Both the position numbers and the translations under genes were made by a program. The notes beneath the pieces were generated by a model. It was not told the origin of the DNA and ran no database searches. It saw nothing but the letters and a program-made list of their open reading frames with translations. A stretch of 64,000 nucleotides of DNA from Bradyrhizobium sp. 199 (GTDB lineage Bacteria > Pseudomonadota > Alphaproteobacteria > Rhizobiales > Xanthobacteraceae), in NCBI RefSeq assembly GCF_023073355.1, contig NZ_JADPJI010000005.1, positions 1,612,001-1,676,000 of the forward strand, given 5' to 3'. The stretch's first letter is position 1. Each line of letters starts with the position of its first letter. This document shows, one piece after another, positions 49,823 to 58,109 of the stretch.

Positions 49823-49912
49823 GCAAAAACAACCCCATGCACAGTAGCCAAGGGGTTGTCTTCGCTAGTTGTTTTGCACTCGCCAAAATTTTTTGACACG
49901 TCGGCCAAAACA
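49823..49912 (-). repeat. Dispersed repeat, copy B
   Basis: On the minus strand starts TGTTTTGGCCGACGTGTCAA and ends TTGGCTACTGTGCATGGGGT followed by TGTTTTTGC, matching copy A (28100-28204) at both ends, with a different, shorter middle. Non-coding. Confidence 0.75.
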
Positions 49913-50024
49913 GCAGCGGGCAGCCTGACACAATCCTTGCTCTTTCCCGCGTTAGGGAACAATGTCGGGCAATGTACGAGCCTCACCGTGGGCTCTCGAG
50001 CTTCTTCTGGCGGGGGGAACGAGC

Positions 50025-50462
50025 TTGAGCGAACAAATGCATCCAGCAGCGCCGCATCATCTGCCATTCTTCCTACCCGGACCCGACGGCTCGGACGCCC
50101 TGATGGTTGTCATGGGCATCTTCCTCATCGTCGTCTTGTTTTGGGTGGGCACGCTCTATTGGAAGCTGCACAGTCTTCCGGAGCGCATGGCGCACAAATC
50201 GCAGAAGCTGCAATTCGAGATCGTCGCCGTACTCGGCCTCATCTCGCTGTTTACGCACATGCACATCTTCTGGATCGCAGGCCTCCTGCTCGCGATGATC
50301 GACCTGCCCGACTTCTCCACGCCGCTGCGCACCATCGCCGGCTCGGTGGAGCGGATCGCCGATGCAGCGCCGCAGACGCCGCGATCAGCATCCGAAACCG
50401 AGCCGACTGGCATTTCCGGCACGAAGAATGCGTCGAACGAGGGAGTTCAAGGTCATGCTTGA
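50025..50462 (+). CDS. DUF3302-like inner-membrane protein (YiaW-type)
   Basis: 145 residues from TTG 50025 (GGGGGGAA upstream); ATG 50037 is the alternative. Two helices at about 22-43 and 68-92 (DALMVVMGIFLIVVLFWVGT, LISLFTHMHIFWIAGLLLAM), linked by KLHSLPERMAHKSQKLQFEI. The layout resembles DUF3302 proteins that pair with HlyD-family adaptors. The last 8 nt overlap the HlyD gene, so the two are co-translated. Confidence 0.7.
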   Translation: MSEQMHPAAPHHLPFFLPGPDGSDALMVVMGIFLIVVLFWVGTLYWKLHSLPERMAHKSQKLQFEIVAVLGLISLFTHMHIFWIAGLLLAMIDLPDFSTPLRTIAGSVERIADAAPQTPRSASETEPTGISGTKNASNEGVQGHA

Positions 50463-51687
50463 GCTCCTGCTTTGCTCGCTTGTGACGATACTTCCGGACT
50501 ATCTTTATCGCCACTACCGGCAGGGCAAGCGGTTCGGCAAGGAAATCACGCTCTACTCGGTCTGGTACGAGCTGAGGTGGGGCATCACCGGCTGCCTGAT
50601 GCTGACCATCGCGCTGATCACCATGATCTTCTACTATCATCCCTCCACAAGTTCGGCGACGCTCTACTTCCGCACCGTGCCGATCCTGCCCGAAGTCGCC
50701 GGCCGCGTCGCCGAGGTCAACGTCGAGTACAGCGCGCCCGTGAAGAAGGGCGACGTCCTCTTCCGCCTGGACAGCGCCAAGCAGCAGGCGGCGCTCGAGA
50801 CGGCAAAACGAAAGGTCGCTGAGGTCGACGCCTCGCTGATCAGCGCACGGGCCGATGTGGTCAAGGCGGAAGCCCAAATTGGAGAAGCGAAGGCGGCTTG
50901 GCAGCAAGCGCGGGACGAACTCGACAGCAAGGGCGAATTGCAGCGGCGCAATCCCGGGATCGTGCCGCAGCGCGACATCGAAAAACTCCAGGTCATAGTC
51001 GATCAGCGGCAGGCGGGCGTCGACTCCGCGAGTGCCGCAAGGGAGGCTTCGGCCCTGCGAATCTCGACGCTGCTGCCCGCCGAGAAGGCGAGCGCCGAGG
51101 CTGCAATAGCAGAGGCGCAAGTCGATCTCGACAAGACCTCCATTCGGGCCGGCGTCGATGGACGAGTGGAGCAATTCCTTCTGCGCACCGGCGATGTCGT
51201 CAACCAGATGATGCGGCCCGCTGGCGTCTTGATCCCGGCGGGCGCGGGCCGGCGCTCATTGCAGGCTGGTTTCGGTCAGATCGAAGCCCAGGTCATACGA
51301 CCCGGCATGCTTGCGGAGGCGACTTGCATCTCGAAACCCTGGGTCATCATTCCGCTCGTGGTCACAGGCGTTCAGGACTACATCGCCGCCGGACAATTCA
51401 GATCGGGCGAACAGCTCATCGACCCGCAAAATCTGCGGCAGCCGGGCACGATCCTGGCGTTTCTCGAACCGCTCTATAAGGGCGGCCTCGAGGGCGTCAC
51501 ACCAGGCTCGACCTGCATCGTGAACGCTTATACGAGCAACCATGATGCGATAGCAGACCCCAAGACCGACGCAATCAAGGGATTTGCCCTGCATGTCGTC
51601 GATGCCACCGGGCTGGTGCACGCCCTTCTGTTGCGTATTCAAGCCCTGCTGCTGCCGGTCAAGACGCTGGTCCTGAGCGGCCACTGA
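50455..51687 (+). CDS. HlyD/YiaV-type membrane fusion protein
   Basis: 410 residues. Two N-terminal hydrophobic segments (MLELLLCSLVTILPDYLYR, WGITGCLMLTIALITMIFYY) precede the periplasmic adaptor: biotinyl-lipoyl-like half LPEVAGRVAEVNVEYSAPVK KGDVLFRLD, coiled coil (about 115-220), second half DLDKTSIRAGVDGRVEQFLL, and a beta-barrel. It would form the periplasmic bridge of an efflux system, but no inner-membrane pump is encoded beside it. Partner: the DUF3302-like protein. Confidence 0.88.
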   Translation: MLELLLCSLVTILPDYLYRHYRQGKRFGKEITLYSVWYELRWGITGCLMLTIALITMIFYYHPSTSSATLYFRTVPILPEVAGRVAEVNVEYSAPVKKGDVLFRLDSAKQQAALETAKRKVAEVDASLISARADVVKAEAQIGEAKAAWQQARDELDSKGELQRRNPGIVPQRDIEKLQVIVDQRQAGVDSASAAREASALRISTLLPAEKASAEAAIAEAQVDLDKTSIRAGVDGRVEQFLLRTGDVVNQMMRPAGVLIPAGAGRRSLQAGFGQIEAQVIRPGMLAEATCISKPWVIIPLVVTGVQDYIAAGQFRSGEQLIDPQNLRQPGTILAFLEPLYKGGLEGVTPGSTCIVNAYTSNHDAIADPKTDAIKGFALHVVDATGLVHALLLRIQALLLPVKTLVLSGH

Positions 51688-51890
51688 TCCCCGAAATCCA
51701 GGGGGAATGATCCCCTACCGATTGTCTCCTGCTCATCTTTGGCCGCACGATTTCATATCGGCTTATCCGATAGTAAGAGCCAATATTATTCGTTTGCCAA
51801 ACTTGTACTCCCACGTAGCTTCTCAGGCGCGCGATCGCTCGGCAGCCGCACGGCTGGCCTCACACAGAGAGAGCGACGGGGAGGACCTGG

Positions 51891-53309
51891 ATGACGACCA
51901 CGCTCGACGCTTCGGAACTGCCTTCGCGCTCGCTGCTGTCGTTCCTCGATCGCGAGCATACGATCGCAAAGCCGGGCTACAGCCGCTGGATGGTGCCGCC
52001 TGCGGCACTGTGCGTCCATCTCTGCATCGGACAGGCTTACGCCTTCAGCGTGTTCAATCTGCCGATGACCAAGCTGATCGGCATCACCCAATCGACGCCC
52101 GCAGACTGGAAGCTCACGGATCTCGGCTGGATCTTCTCGATCGCGATGGTTTTCCTCGGCCTGTCAGCGGCGATCTTCGGGCGCTGGGTCGAGGAAGGCG
52201 GTCCACGACGGGCGATGTTCACCGCCGGGATCGCCTGGGCCAGCGCATTTATGATCTCGGCGCTCGGTGTCCATCTGCATAGTCTCTGGATCATCTATCT
52301 CGGCTATGGCGTGATCGGCGGCTGCGCGCTCGGCATCGGCTATATCTCGCCGGTCTCGACGCTGATGAAATGGTTCCCTGATCGGCCAGGCATGGCCACC
52401 GGCATGGCGATCATGGGCTTCGGGGGCGGCGCGCTGATCGCATCGCCCTTCTCGGTCTGGCTGATGAGCAAGTTTGCAGGCCCCAGCGATGTGGGCGTGC
52501 TCGGCACCTTCCTCACCCTCGGCTGCGTCTACTTCGTGTTCATGATGGTCGGCTCCGCAATCGTGCGGGTCCCGGCGGCCGGGTGGAAGCCGGAAGGCTA
52601 CGTGCCTCCCGCAGCGACCACCAAACTGATCACGAAAAACGACGTGTTCGTCTACCAGGCGATCAAGACGCCGCAGTTCTGGCTGATCTGGATTGTGCTG
52701 TTCTGCAACACCACAGCAGGCATAGGCGTGCTCGGCCAAGCCTCGGCGATGAGCCAGGAGATGTTTCCGGGACAAATCACCGCGCTCGCTGCCGCCGGAC
52801 TGGTCGGACTGATGAGCCTCTTCAACATGGGCGGTCGTTTCAGCTGGGCCTCGATGTCCGACTTCATCGGGCGCAAAAACACCTATTTCGTCTACATGGT
52901 GCTGGGCTTTGCCCTCTACGTGACGGTGCCTTATGCCGGCGCAAGCGGCAATGTCGTCCTGTTCGTGCTGTGCTTCCTGATCATCGTCAGCATGTATGGC
53001 GGCGGATTTTCCACCGTGCCGGCCTATCTGCGCGACATGTTCGGCACCCGCTATGTCGGCGCCATTCACGGTATCCTTCTCACCGCCTGGTCCATGGCGG
53101 GCATCGCCGGTCCGGTGCTGATCAACTACATCCGCGAATACAATGTGACGCACGGCGTGCCGAAGGCACAGGCCTACAACACCACCATGTACATCATGGC
53201 CGGGCTGCTCGTGGTCGGCTTTCTCGCCAATCTCTGCGTCCGCGCCGTCGACAGGCGCCATCACATGAAAGACGACGACACGGCAAGCCTCGAACCGGCG
53301 CGCGCTTGA
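51891..53309 (+). CDS. MFS transporter, oxalate/formate antiporter (OFA) family
   Basis: 472 residues, 12 helices. OFA-type features: long loop after helix 1, RWVEEGGPRRAMFTAG between helices 2 and 3, MKWFPDRPGMATGMAIMGFG, and FNMGGRFSWASMSDFIGRKN in the second half. The transported anion is unknown (oxalate, formate or a related acid). GAGG precedes the ATG. Two short genes follow closely, including the small-subunit type at 53498. Confidence 0.88.
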   Translation: MTTTLDASELPSRSLLSFLDREHTIAKPGYSRWMVPPAALCVHLCIGQAYAFSVFNLPMTKLIGITQSTPADWKLTDLGWIFSIAMVFLGLSAAIFGRWVEEGGPRRAMFTAGIAWASAFMISALGVHLHSLWIIYLGYGVIGGCALGIGYISPVSTLMKWFPDRPGMATGMAIMGFGGGALIASPFSVWLMSKFAGPSDVGVLGTFLTLGCVYFVFMMVGSAIVRVPAAGWKPEGYVPPAATTKLITKNDVFVYQAIKTPQFWLIWIVLFCNTTAGIGVLGQASAMSQEMFPGQITALAAAGLVGLMSLFNMGGRFSWASMSDFIGRKNTYFVYMVLGFALYVTVPYAGASGNVVLFVLCFLIIVSMYGGGFSTVPAYLRDMFGTRYVGAIHGILLTAWSMAGIAGPVLINYIREYNVTHGVPKAQAYNTTMYIMAGLLVVGFLANLCVRAVDRRHHMKDDDTASLEPARA

Positions 53310-53334
53310 CGCGCGCCACGCAAAAGGAGCAACC

Positions 53335-53493
53335 ATGACCACGACATCGCGAAGCGAAGCATCATTCTCCCAGCTGCTGCTGAGTTGGCTCGCCTATCGG
53401 CTGTCCGGGACCATGGCTGCGATCAAGCCGGCATATCGGGCCAGCGAGATCGCGGCGGCAGTCGCGGCCGGCAACAATCCCGTCGGGGCATGA
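53335..53493 (+). CDS. Small protein downstream of the OFA transporter, 52 aa
   Basis: MTTTSRSEASFSQLLLSWLA YRLSGTMAAIKPAYRASEIA AAVAAGNNPVGA. Helical with an amphipathic centre. AAAGGAGC precedes the ATG and the transporter stops 25 nt upstream, so it belongs to the transporter operon. Function unknown. Confidence 0.7.
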   Translation: MTTTSRSEASFSQLLLSWLAYRLSGTMAAIKPAYRASEIAAAVAAGNNPVGA

Positions 53494-53497
53494 CATC

Positions 53498-53623
53498 ATG
53501 CAAAACGCTCAGACGGCGAGGACCACCCCGCTGCAATTGGCGCTGGCCTGGAGCTTTGCAGGCATCCCCCTGCTCGCAGGCGTCATCCAGACCCTGCTCA
53601 ACGCCATGAAGCTGTTTCAATAG
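53498..53623 (+). CDS. MFS transporter small-subunit-type protein, 41 aa
   Basis: MQNAQTARTTPLQLALAWSF AGIPLLAGVIQTLLNAMKLF Q: one membrane helix with a polar N-terminus. Peptides of this type are encoded right after OFA-family MFS genes and are named MFS small subunits. The position four nt after the 52-aa gene supports it. Confidence 0.75.
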   Translation: MQNAQTARTTPLQLALAWSFAGIPLLAGVIQTLLNAMKLFQ

Positions 53624-53634
53624 GCAAGAGGCCG

Positions 53635-53844
53635 ATGCGCCCCACGAACAGGCACGCAACGCCGCTCGGCCACGCGCGACGATTGATCTGCGACGAAGGC
53701 TTTGCCGTCTCCATGCTGGCCGCGGTGATCGCCGCCGTGGTTCTGGCCTTCGGCTTCGGCGCGACCGTGGACATCGTTGTCGCGATGCTGGCGATTGGCG
53801 CCGTGACGGCCCTCGCCGAGACCCGCCTGCACAGACGCGGGTAG
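53635..53844 (+). CDS. Small membrane protein, 69 aa
   Basis: MRPTNRHATPLGHARRLICD, then two helices (GFAVSMLAAVIAAVVLAFGF, VDIVVAMLAIGAVTALAE) and a basic end. AGAGG is close to the ATG. It lies 11 nt after the MFS small-subunit gene and could be the last gene of that operon. Confidence 0.65.
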   Translation: MRPTNRHATPLGHARRLICDEGFAVSMLAAVIAAVVLAFGFGATVDIVVAMLAIGAVTALAETRLHRRG

Positions 53845-53858
53845 CTTCGAACAGGCCG

Positions 53859-54752
53859 TCAGCGACGCTTGCGTGTGGCACGCACCGGCATTTCGATCAT
53901 GCGGCGGGTCTGCTCGGCGGCGAGGTCCCGCATGATCGCGATCGCGCTCTGAACGTGATCGTCGGGCTGGTCGAGTGAGTGCACGACATAGGCCGGCATC
54001 GAGAATTTCGGTCCACCGGCAACTAGATGCAAGCGCCGGGCCTTGAGCAGCGGCTCCACGATCCGGTGTGGGAAGTAACCGGAGCCGCCGTTGGCGAGCA
54101 CGTGCTGAAGCCCGAGCCAGCCGATGTTCGCAGTCAGCGCGGGTCCCGCAAAATTGGGAAACACGGCGCTGTGGCGGGCATAGAATTCCGGCCCCCAGTC
54201 GACATAGACGTAACCATCCTGCGGCTCCGGTTCGCTTCTGGGCTTGGTCGAGACCAGCACAAGCTGCTCCTCCATCAGCAACTCGACCTTGAGGCCCGGG
54301 CGGCTTTGCGGCGTGTACATCACGCCGATGTCGAGGCGGCCTTCGACGAGGCCCTGCATCAACTCCGGCTCCAGCGCGCTTTCCGCACGGATCGAGATCA
54401 GCGGATTGGCTTCCTGCATCCGGGGCAGCCAGAGCAAGAGAAACTCCTCCCACAAGCCGATGCGGCCACCGACCACCAGCGTCCCGCTAAAGCCCTTGGG
54501 AAGGCCCACATCGTGCCGGGCCTGCTCGACGGTGCGGACCAATGTCGAAGCGTGACGCTGAAACTGCCGTCCGGCTGCCGTCAGCGTCGCACCCGCCTTG
54601 TTGCGAACGAACAGCGTGCAGCCGAGTTGGTCTTCGAGGGTGTGAATACGGCTGCTGATAGTGGATTGGCTAACGTGAAGCCGCTCAGCCGCCGTGATGA
54701 AATTGCCCGAAGCAACTACGGTCAGAAACGTACGAGCGAGTTCGGTGTCCAC
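53859..54752 (-). CDS. LysR-family transcriptional regulator
   Basis: 297 residues from GTG 54752 (an in-frame GTG at 54764 adds four). HTH: FLTVVASGNFITAAERLHVS QSTISSRIHTLEDQLGCTLF. The C-terminal effector domain covers about 95-290 (GTLVVGGRIGLWEEFLLLWL, LDIGVMYTPQSRPGLKVELL). It stands between the pdxA-like operon (same strand, upstream) and the OFA operon (convergent). Its target is unknown; either is possible. Confidence 0.88.
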   Translation of the reverse strand: MDTELARTFLTVVASGNFITAAERLHVSQSTISSRIHTLEDQLGCTLFVRNKAGATLTAAGRQFQRHASTLVRTVEQARHDVGLPKGFSGTLVVGGRIGLWEEFLLLWLPRMQEANPLISIRAESALEPELMQGLVEGRLDIGVMYTPQSRPGLKVELLMEEQLVLVSTKPRSEPEPQDGYVYVDWGPEFYARHSAVFPNFAGPALTANIGWLGLQHVLANGGSGYFPHRIVEPLLKARRLHLVAGGPKFSMPAYVVHSLDQPDDHVQSAIAIMRDLAAEQTRRMIEMPVRATRKRR

Positions 54753-54816
54753 GGCCTCTCTCACAGTTCGAGAAGTCCGATATGAAACGAAACAACTCTC
54801 GAAATGTCAAATTGAA

Positions 54817-54861
54817 GGGATCGACCAAGGAGGGACCGACCAAGGAGGGATCGACCAAGGC
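54817..54861. repeat. Three tandem copies of a 15-bp unit
   Basis: GGGATCGACCAAGGA at 54817-54831, 54832-54846 (one change) and 54847-54861 (last base changed). They lie just beyond the 3' end of the pdxA-like gene, upstream of the LysR gene on the minus strand. Confidence 0.9.
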
Positions 54862-54864
54862 AAG

Positions 54865-55875
54865 TCAGATTCGATCGGAGTCACGCGCCGCCATTTCCGC
54901 CGCCAGCAGCAGCGCGGCACGGCTGGCGCCGATCGATGCAATGCCCTGCCCTGCGATGTCGTAGGCGGTGCCGTGTGCGGGCGTGCAGATCGGAAATGGA
55001 AAGCCGCCGAGCAAGGTCACGCCGCGATCGAAGCCCATCAGCTTCATCGCGATCTGGCCCTGGTCGTGATACATCGTCAGCACCGCATCGAAGGCGCCGC
55101 CCTTGGCGCGCAGAAATACGGTGTCGGCCGGGAATGGTCCCTCCGCGGCAATGCCCTCGCGCTGAGCGGTCGCGACCACGGGCGCGATGATGTCGATCTC
55201 CTCGCGGCCGAAATTGCCGCCGTCGCCTGCATGCGGATTGAGACCCGCAACCGCAATGCGCGGCCGCGCGAAGCCGGCCTTGCGCATGCAGCTATCGGTC
55301 AGCGTGAGCGCGCGATGGATGCGCTCGCTGGATAGCCGCCCGGCGACGTCCTTGAGCGGGATGTGGGAGGTCACCCGTGCATTCCAGAGCCGGTCGAGCA
55401 CGTTGAACTCGCTCGCCGGCGTCTTGAGACCGACCACCTCGGCCGAAAACGCGATCTCGTCATCATAGTCCGCGCGGGCAAGCCGCATCGCCTGCTTGTT
55501 GAACGGCGTGAAGCAGACGGCATCGGCACGTCCGTCGCGGCCCAGTTCAAGTGCGTGTTTGTAATTCGCCAGGGCAAACTTCCCGCCGGCGAGGGTCGCA
55601 GTCTTCGGTTCGACCGCTTTGGCATCGAGATGGCCGAGATCGACAAACTGCGCCTCGCCCTGTACCGCGCGCAGATCGGCGCCCTGCTCCACTGTCTTCA
55701 GCTCCGGCTTGACCCCGGCAATGCGCGCGCCTTCGTCGAAGATGCGGCGGTCCCCGACGATGACGAGCCGAGTTTGGGCGCGGATGTCGTCCTGCACCGC
55801 GAGCTTCGCCGTCAGCTCCGGGCTGATCCCGGCGGGATCCCCCATTGCCAATGCAATCAGCGGCTTTGCGGTCAT
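54865..55875 (-). CDS. PdxA-family dehydrogenase (4-hydroxythreonine-4-phosphate dehydrogenase-like)
   Basis: 336 residues with PdxA motifs: ALAMGDPAGISPELTAKLAV, CFTPFNKQAMR, the metal-binding His in VTSHIPLKDVAG, GLNPHAGDGGNFG and TMYHDQGQIAMKLMGF. Canonical PdxA makes pyridoxine precursors. Clustering with a TTT transporter and CoA-transferase favours a catabolic PdxA2-like role on a hydroxy acid. ATG shares ATGA with the tctA stop, so translation is coupled. Confidence 0.85.
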   Translation of the reverse strand: MTAKPLIALAMGDPAGISPELTAKLAVQDDIRAQTRLVIVGDRRIFDEGARIAGVKPELKTVEQGADLRAVQGEAQFVDLGHLDAKAVEPKTATLAGGKFALANYKHALELGRDGRADAVCFTPFNKQAMRLARADYDDEIAFSAEVVGLKTPASEFNVLDRLWNARVTSHIPLKDVAGRLSSERIHRALTLTDSCMRKAGFARPRIAVAGLNPHAGDGGNFGREEIDIIAPVVATAQREGIAAEGPFPADTVFLRAKGGAFDAVLTMYHDQGQIAMKLMGFDRGVTLLGGFPFPICTPAHGTAYDIAGQGIASIGASRAALLLAAEMAARDSDRI

Positions 55876-57410
55876 ATGATCACCTTCTCCTGGGCGGTCG
55901 TTTCGGCTGCGGGCGCTGCCGGCTTGCGCCAGAGCCGCGCGAGCTGCAACACGAGCGGAAGCAGCAAAAGCGCAAGGCCGGCCACGATCAGGCACGTCAC
56001 CAGCTTGTTTGCAAAAAAGATGCTGAGAGATCCCTTGGACATCAGCATCGACTGCCGGAACGCATCCTCGGCCTTGTCACCGATCACGATCGCGAGCACG
56101 AGCGGCGCCAGCGGATAGAACAGCTTCTTGAAGAGATAGCCGACGATCCCGAAGCCCAGCATCATCACGACGTCAAGATAGGAGTTCGACACCGAATAGG
56201 CGCCGACGACGCAGATGATCACGATCAGCGGCGCGATGACCACGAAGGGAATCCGCATCAAGGCGGCGAAGACCGGAACGGTCAGCAGCACCAGAGCGAC
56301 GGCAACGATATTACCGACATACATCGAGGCGATCAGGCCCCAGACGAAGTCCTTCTGGTCGACGAACAGCATGGGCCCGGGATTGAGACCCCAGATCATC
56401 AGCCCGCCCATCATGACGGCCGCGGTTGCCGAGCCGGGAATGCCGAGCGAGAGCATCGGCAGTAACGCGCTGGTGCCGGCGGCATGATCGGCGGTCTCCG
56501 GCGAGATGATGCCCTCGACCTCCCCTGTGCCGAAATGCCGGCCGCGACGCGAAAAGCGACGGGCGATGCCGTAGCTCATGAATGATGCCGCGGTCGGGCC
56601 GCCCGGCGTGATCCCCATCCAGCATCCGATCGCAGCGCTGCGCAGCAGCGCAACGCTATGCCGCGGCAGGCGGCCGATCGCGCGAAACACCTCGCGCCAC
56701 TCGATCTTCGAAGACACCGCGCGGGCATGAAATTCTTCCTCGACCGCGACCAGCAGTTCGCCGATGCCGAACAAGCCCATCACCGCAACGACGAAGTTCA
56801 CGCCTTTGACCAGTTCGTCGACGCCCATGGTGAGGCGCACGCTGCCGGATACCGTGTCGATGCCGATCGCGGCGATCGCAAAGCCGATCGCCAGCGCCAC
56901 GATTGTCTTGACCGGAGCCGCGCCGCCCATGCCGACGAAGCTGGCGAAGGCCAGGAAATAGACGGCAAAATACTCGGCCGGCCCGAAGGCGAGCGCGACC
57001 TGCGCCACCCAGGTTGCGAGGAAGGTGATCAGGATGACGCCGATCAGCGCACCGAAGGCAGCCGAGCCGAAGGCGGTCGCGAGTGCCGTGGTCGGCCGGC
57101 CGTCCCGCGCCATCGGATAACCGTCGAAGGTGGTTGCGACCGAAGACGGCTCGCCCGGGATGTTGAACAGGATCGAGGTGACGGAGCCGCCGAACAGTGC
57201 GCCCCAATACATGCTTGAGAGCAGGATGATAGCCGACACCGGCTGCATGCCGAAGGTCAGCGGCAGCAGCAGCGAGACGCCGTTCGGCGCGCCCAGCCCC
57301 GGCAGCACGCCGACGAGAATGCCGAGCAGCACGCCGACGACCATCAGAGCCAGATGGGGCACGGTGACCGCGATGGTGAAGCCGTGCCAGAGCTCTGAGA
57401 GATTCTCCAT
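55872..57410 (-). CDS. TctA-family tripartite tricarboxylate transporter, large permease
   Basis: 512 residues, about 11 helices. GVLPGLGAPNGVSLLLPLTF (loop with GLG-P-N-G), VGMGGAAPVKTIVALAIGFA, and GITPGGPTAASFMSYGIARR FSRR are TctA family landmarks. It takes up tricarboxylates or related acids with TctB and the periplasmic TctC. GGAGAAG precedes the ATG. Confidence 0.92.
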   Translation of the reverse strand: MENLSELWHGFTIAVTVPHLALMVVGVLLGILVGVLPGLGAPNGVSLLLPLTFGMQPVSAIILLSSMYWGALFGGSVTSILFNIPGEPSSVATTFDGYPMARDGRPTTALATAFGSAAFGALIGVILITFLATWVAQVALAFGPAEYFAVYFLAFASFVGMGGAAPVKTIVALAIGFAIAAIGIDTVSGSVRLTMGVDELVKGVNFVVAVMGLFGIGELLVAVEEEFHARAVSSKIEWREVFRAIGRLPRHSVALLRSAAIGCWMGITPGGPTAASFMSYGIARRFSRRGRHFGTGEVEGIISPETADHAAGTSALLPMLSLGIPGSATAAVMMGGLMIWGLNPGPMLFVDQKDFVWGLIASMYVGNIVAVALVLLTVPVFAALMRIPFVVIAPLIVIICVVGAYSVSNSYLDVVMMLGFGIVGYLFKKLFYPLAPLVLAIVIGDKAEDAFRQSMLMSKGSLSIFFANKLVTCLIVAGLALLLLPLVLQLARLWRKPAAPAAETTAQEKVII

Positions 57411-57421
57411 CGGCTTCTCCG

Positions 57422-57904
57422 TTAGAAACCGAGCGCCGCGGCGAGCGCGCCGTGCGGCAGGCTGACCTGGAACATGCGCTCGAACACCACATAGAGCGCG
57501 AGCGCGGTCGCCGCCGCCATGGCGAGCGCGCGCGGCACGGATTGGTGCCGGGGAATTGCAAGCACCGTGAAGACATAGAGCGAGGATGCGACGTACATCC
57601 CGGCGAGCGGGATCGCGGCGACGAAGATCGCGGCCGGCACGAACAGGCCGGCAAGACGGCGCAGTTCGATCGACGTGATCGCAATGGGAACATTTGCGAG
57701 CGTCGCCGCCGGCAGCACGCTCCGCACCAGATTGTAGAGACTTCCGAGCACGATGATGATGCCGGTCAGGAACGGGAACGTGCCGGCTTCGACCCCCGTG
57801 CTCGACCAGCCGATGCCATTGTCGAGGCTTGAGACGACGACGGTCACACCAAAACTGCCGGTGAGGACGGCGGTCGCAAGTTCAAGCGCGCGGCGGGAGA
57901 TCAT
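57422..57904 (-). CDS. TctB-family small permease subunit
   Basis: 160 residues, four helices: ELATAVLTGSFGVTVVVSSL, GTFPFLTGIIIVLGSLYNLV, FVPAAIFVAAIPLAGMYVAS, and ALAMAAATALALYVVFERMF. Eleven nt before tctA on the same strand. TctB is the poorly conserved small subunit and is named by position and topology. Confidence 0.88.
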   Translation of the reverse strand: MISRRALELATAVLTGSFGVTVVVSSLDNGIGWSSTGVEAGTFPFLTGIIIVLGSLYNLVRSVLPAATLANVPIAITSIELRRLAGLFVPAAIFVAAIPLAGMYVASSLYVFTVLAIPRHQSVPRALAMAAATALALYVVFERMFQVSLPHGALAAALGF

Positions 57905-57948
57905 TCGGGGCTCCCGATGACGAGAGACAACGGCGCGTCATTCACCAG

Positions 57949-58057
57949 CCTCGTCCTGAGGGGCGCGCCCTTGCGCGCGTCTCGGACGGCCACAGGCGAG
58001 ATGGCGCCCGCGGCCATCCTTCGAGACGCCCGCTTTCGCGGGCTCCTCAGGATGAGG
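57949..58057. repeat. Dispersed palindromic repeat inside the operon
   Basis: Outer arms CCTCGTCCTGAGG (57949 on) and CCTCAGGATGAGG (to 58057); inner phrases GCGTCTCGGACGGCCACAGG and GCCATCCTTCGAGACGCCCG are the typical Bradyrhizobium palindromic repeat. It splits tctC from tctB by 205 nt. Confidence 0.7.
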
Positions 58058-58109
58058 TTCTCAGATGCGGTTTGCATCATGGAAGCGCCTGGCCCACGAA
58101 CAATTCAGC

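Noticed and set aside
54782..54964. Plus-strand ORF with an STKEG/PTKEG repeat
   Set aside because: The repeat comes from the tandem 15-bp DNA unit and the rest is antisense to the pdxA-like gene.
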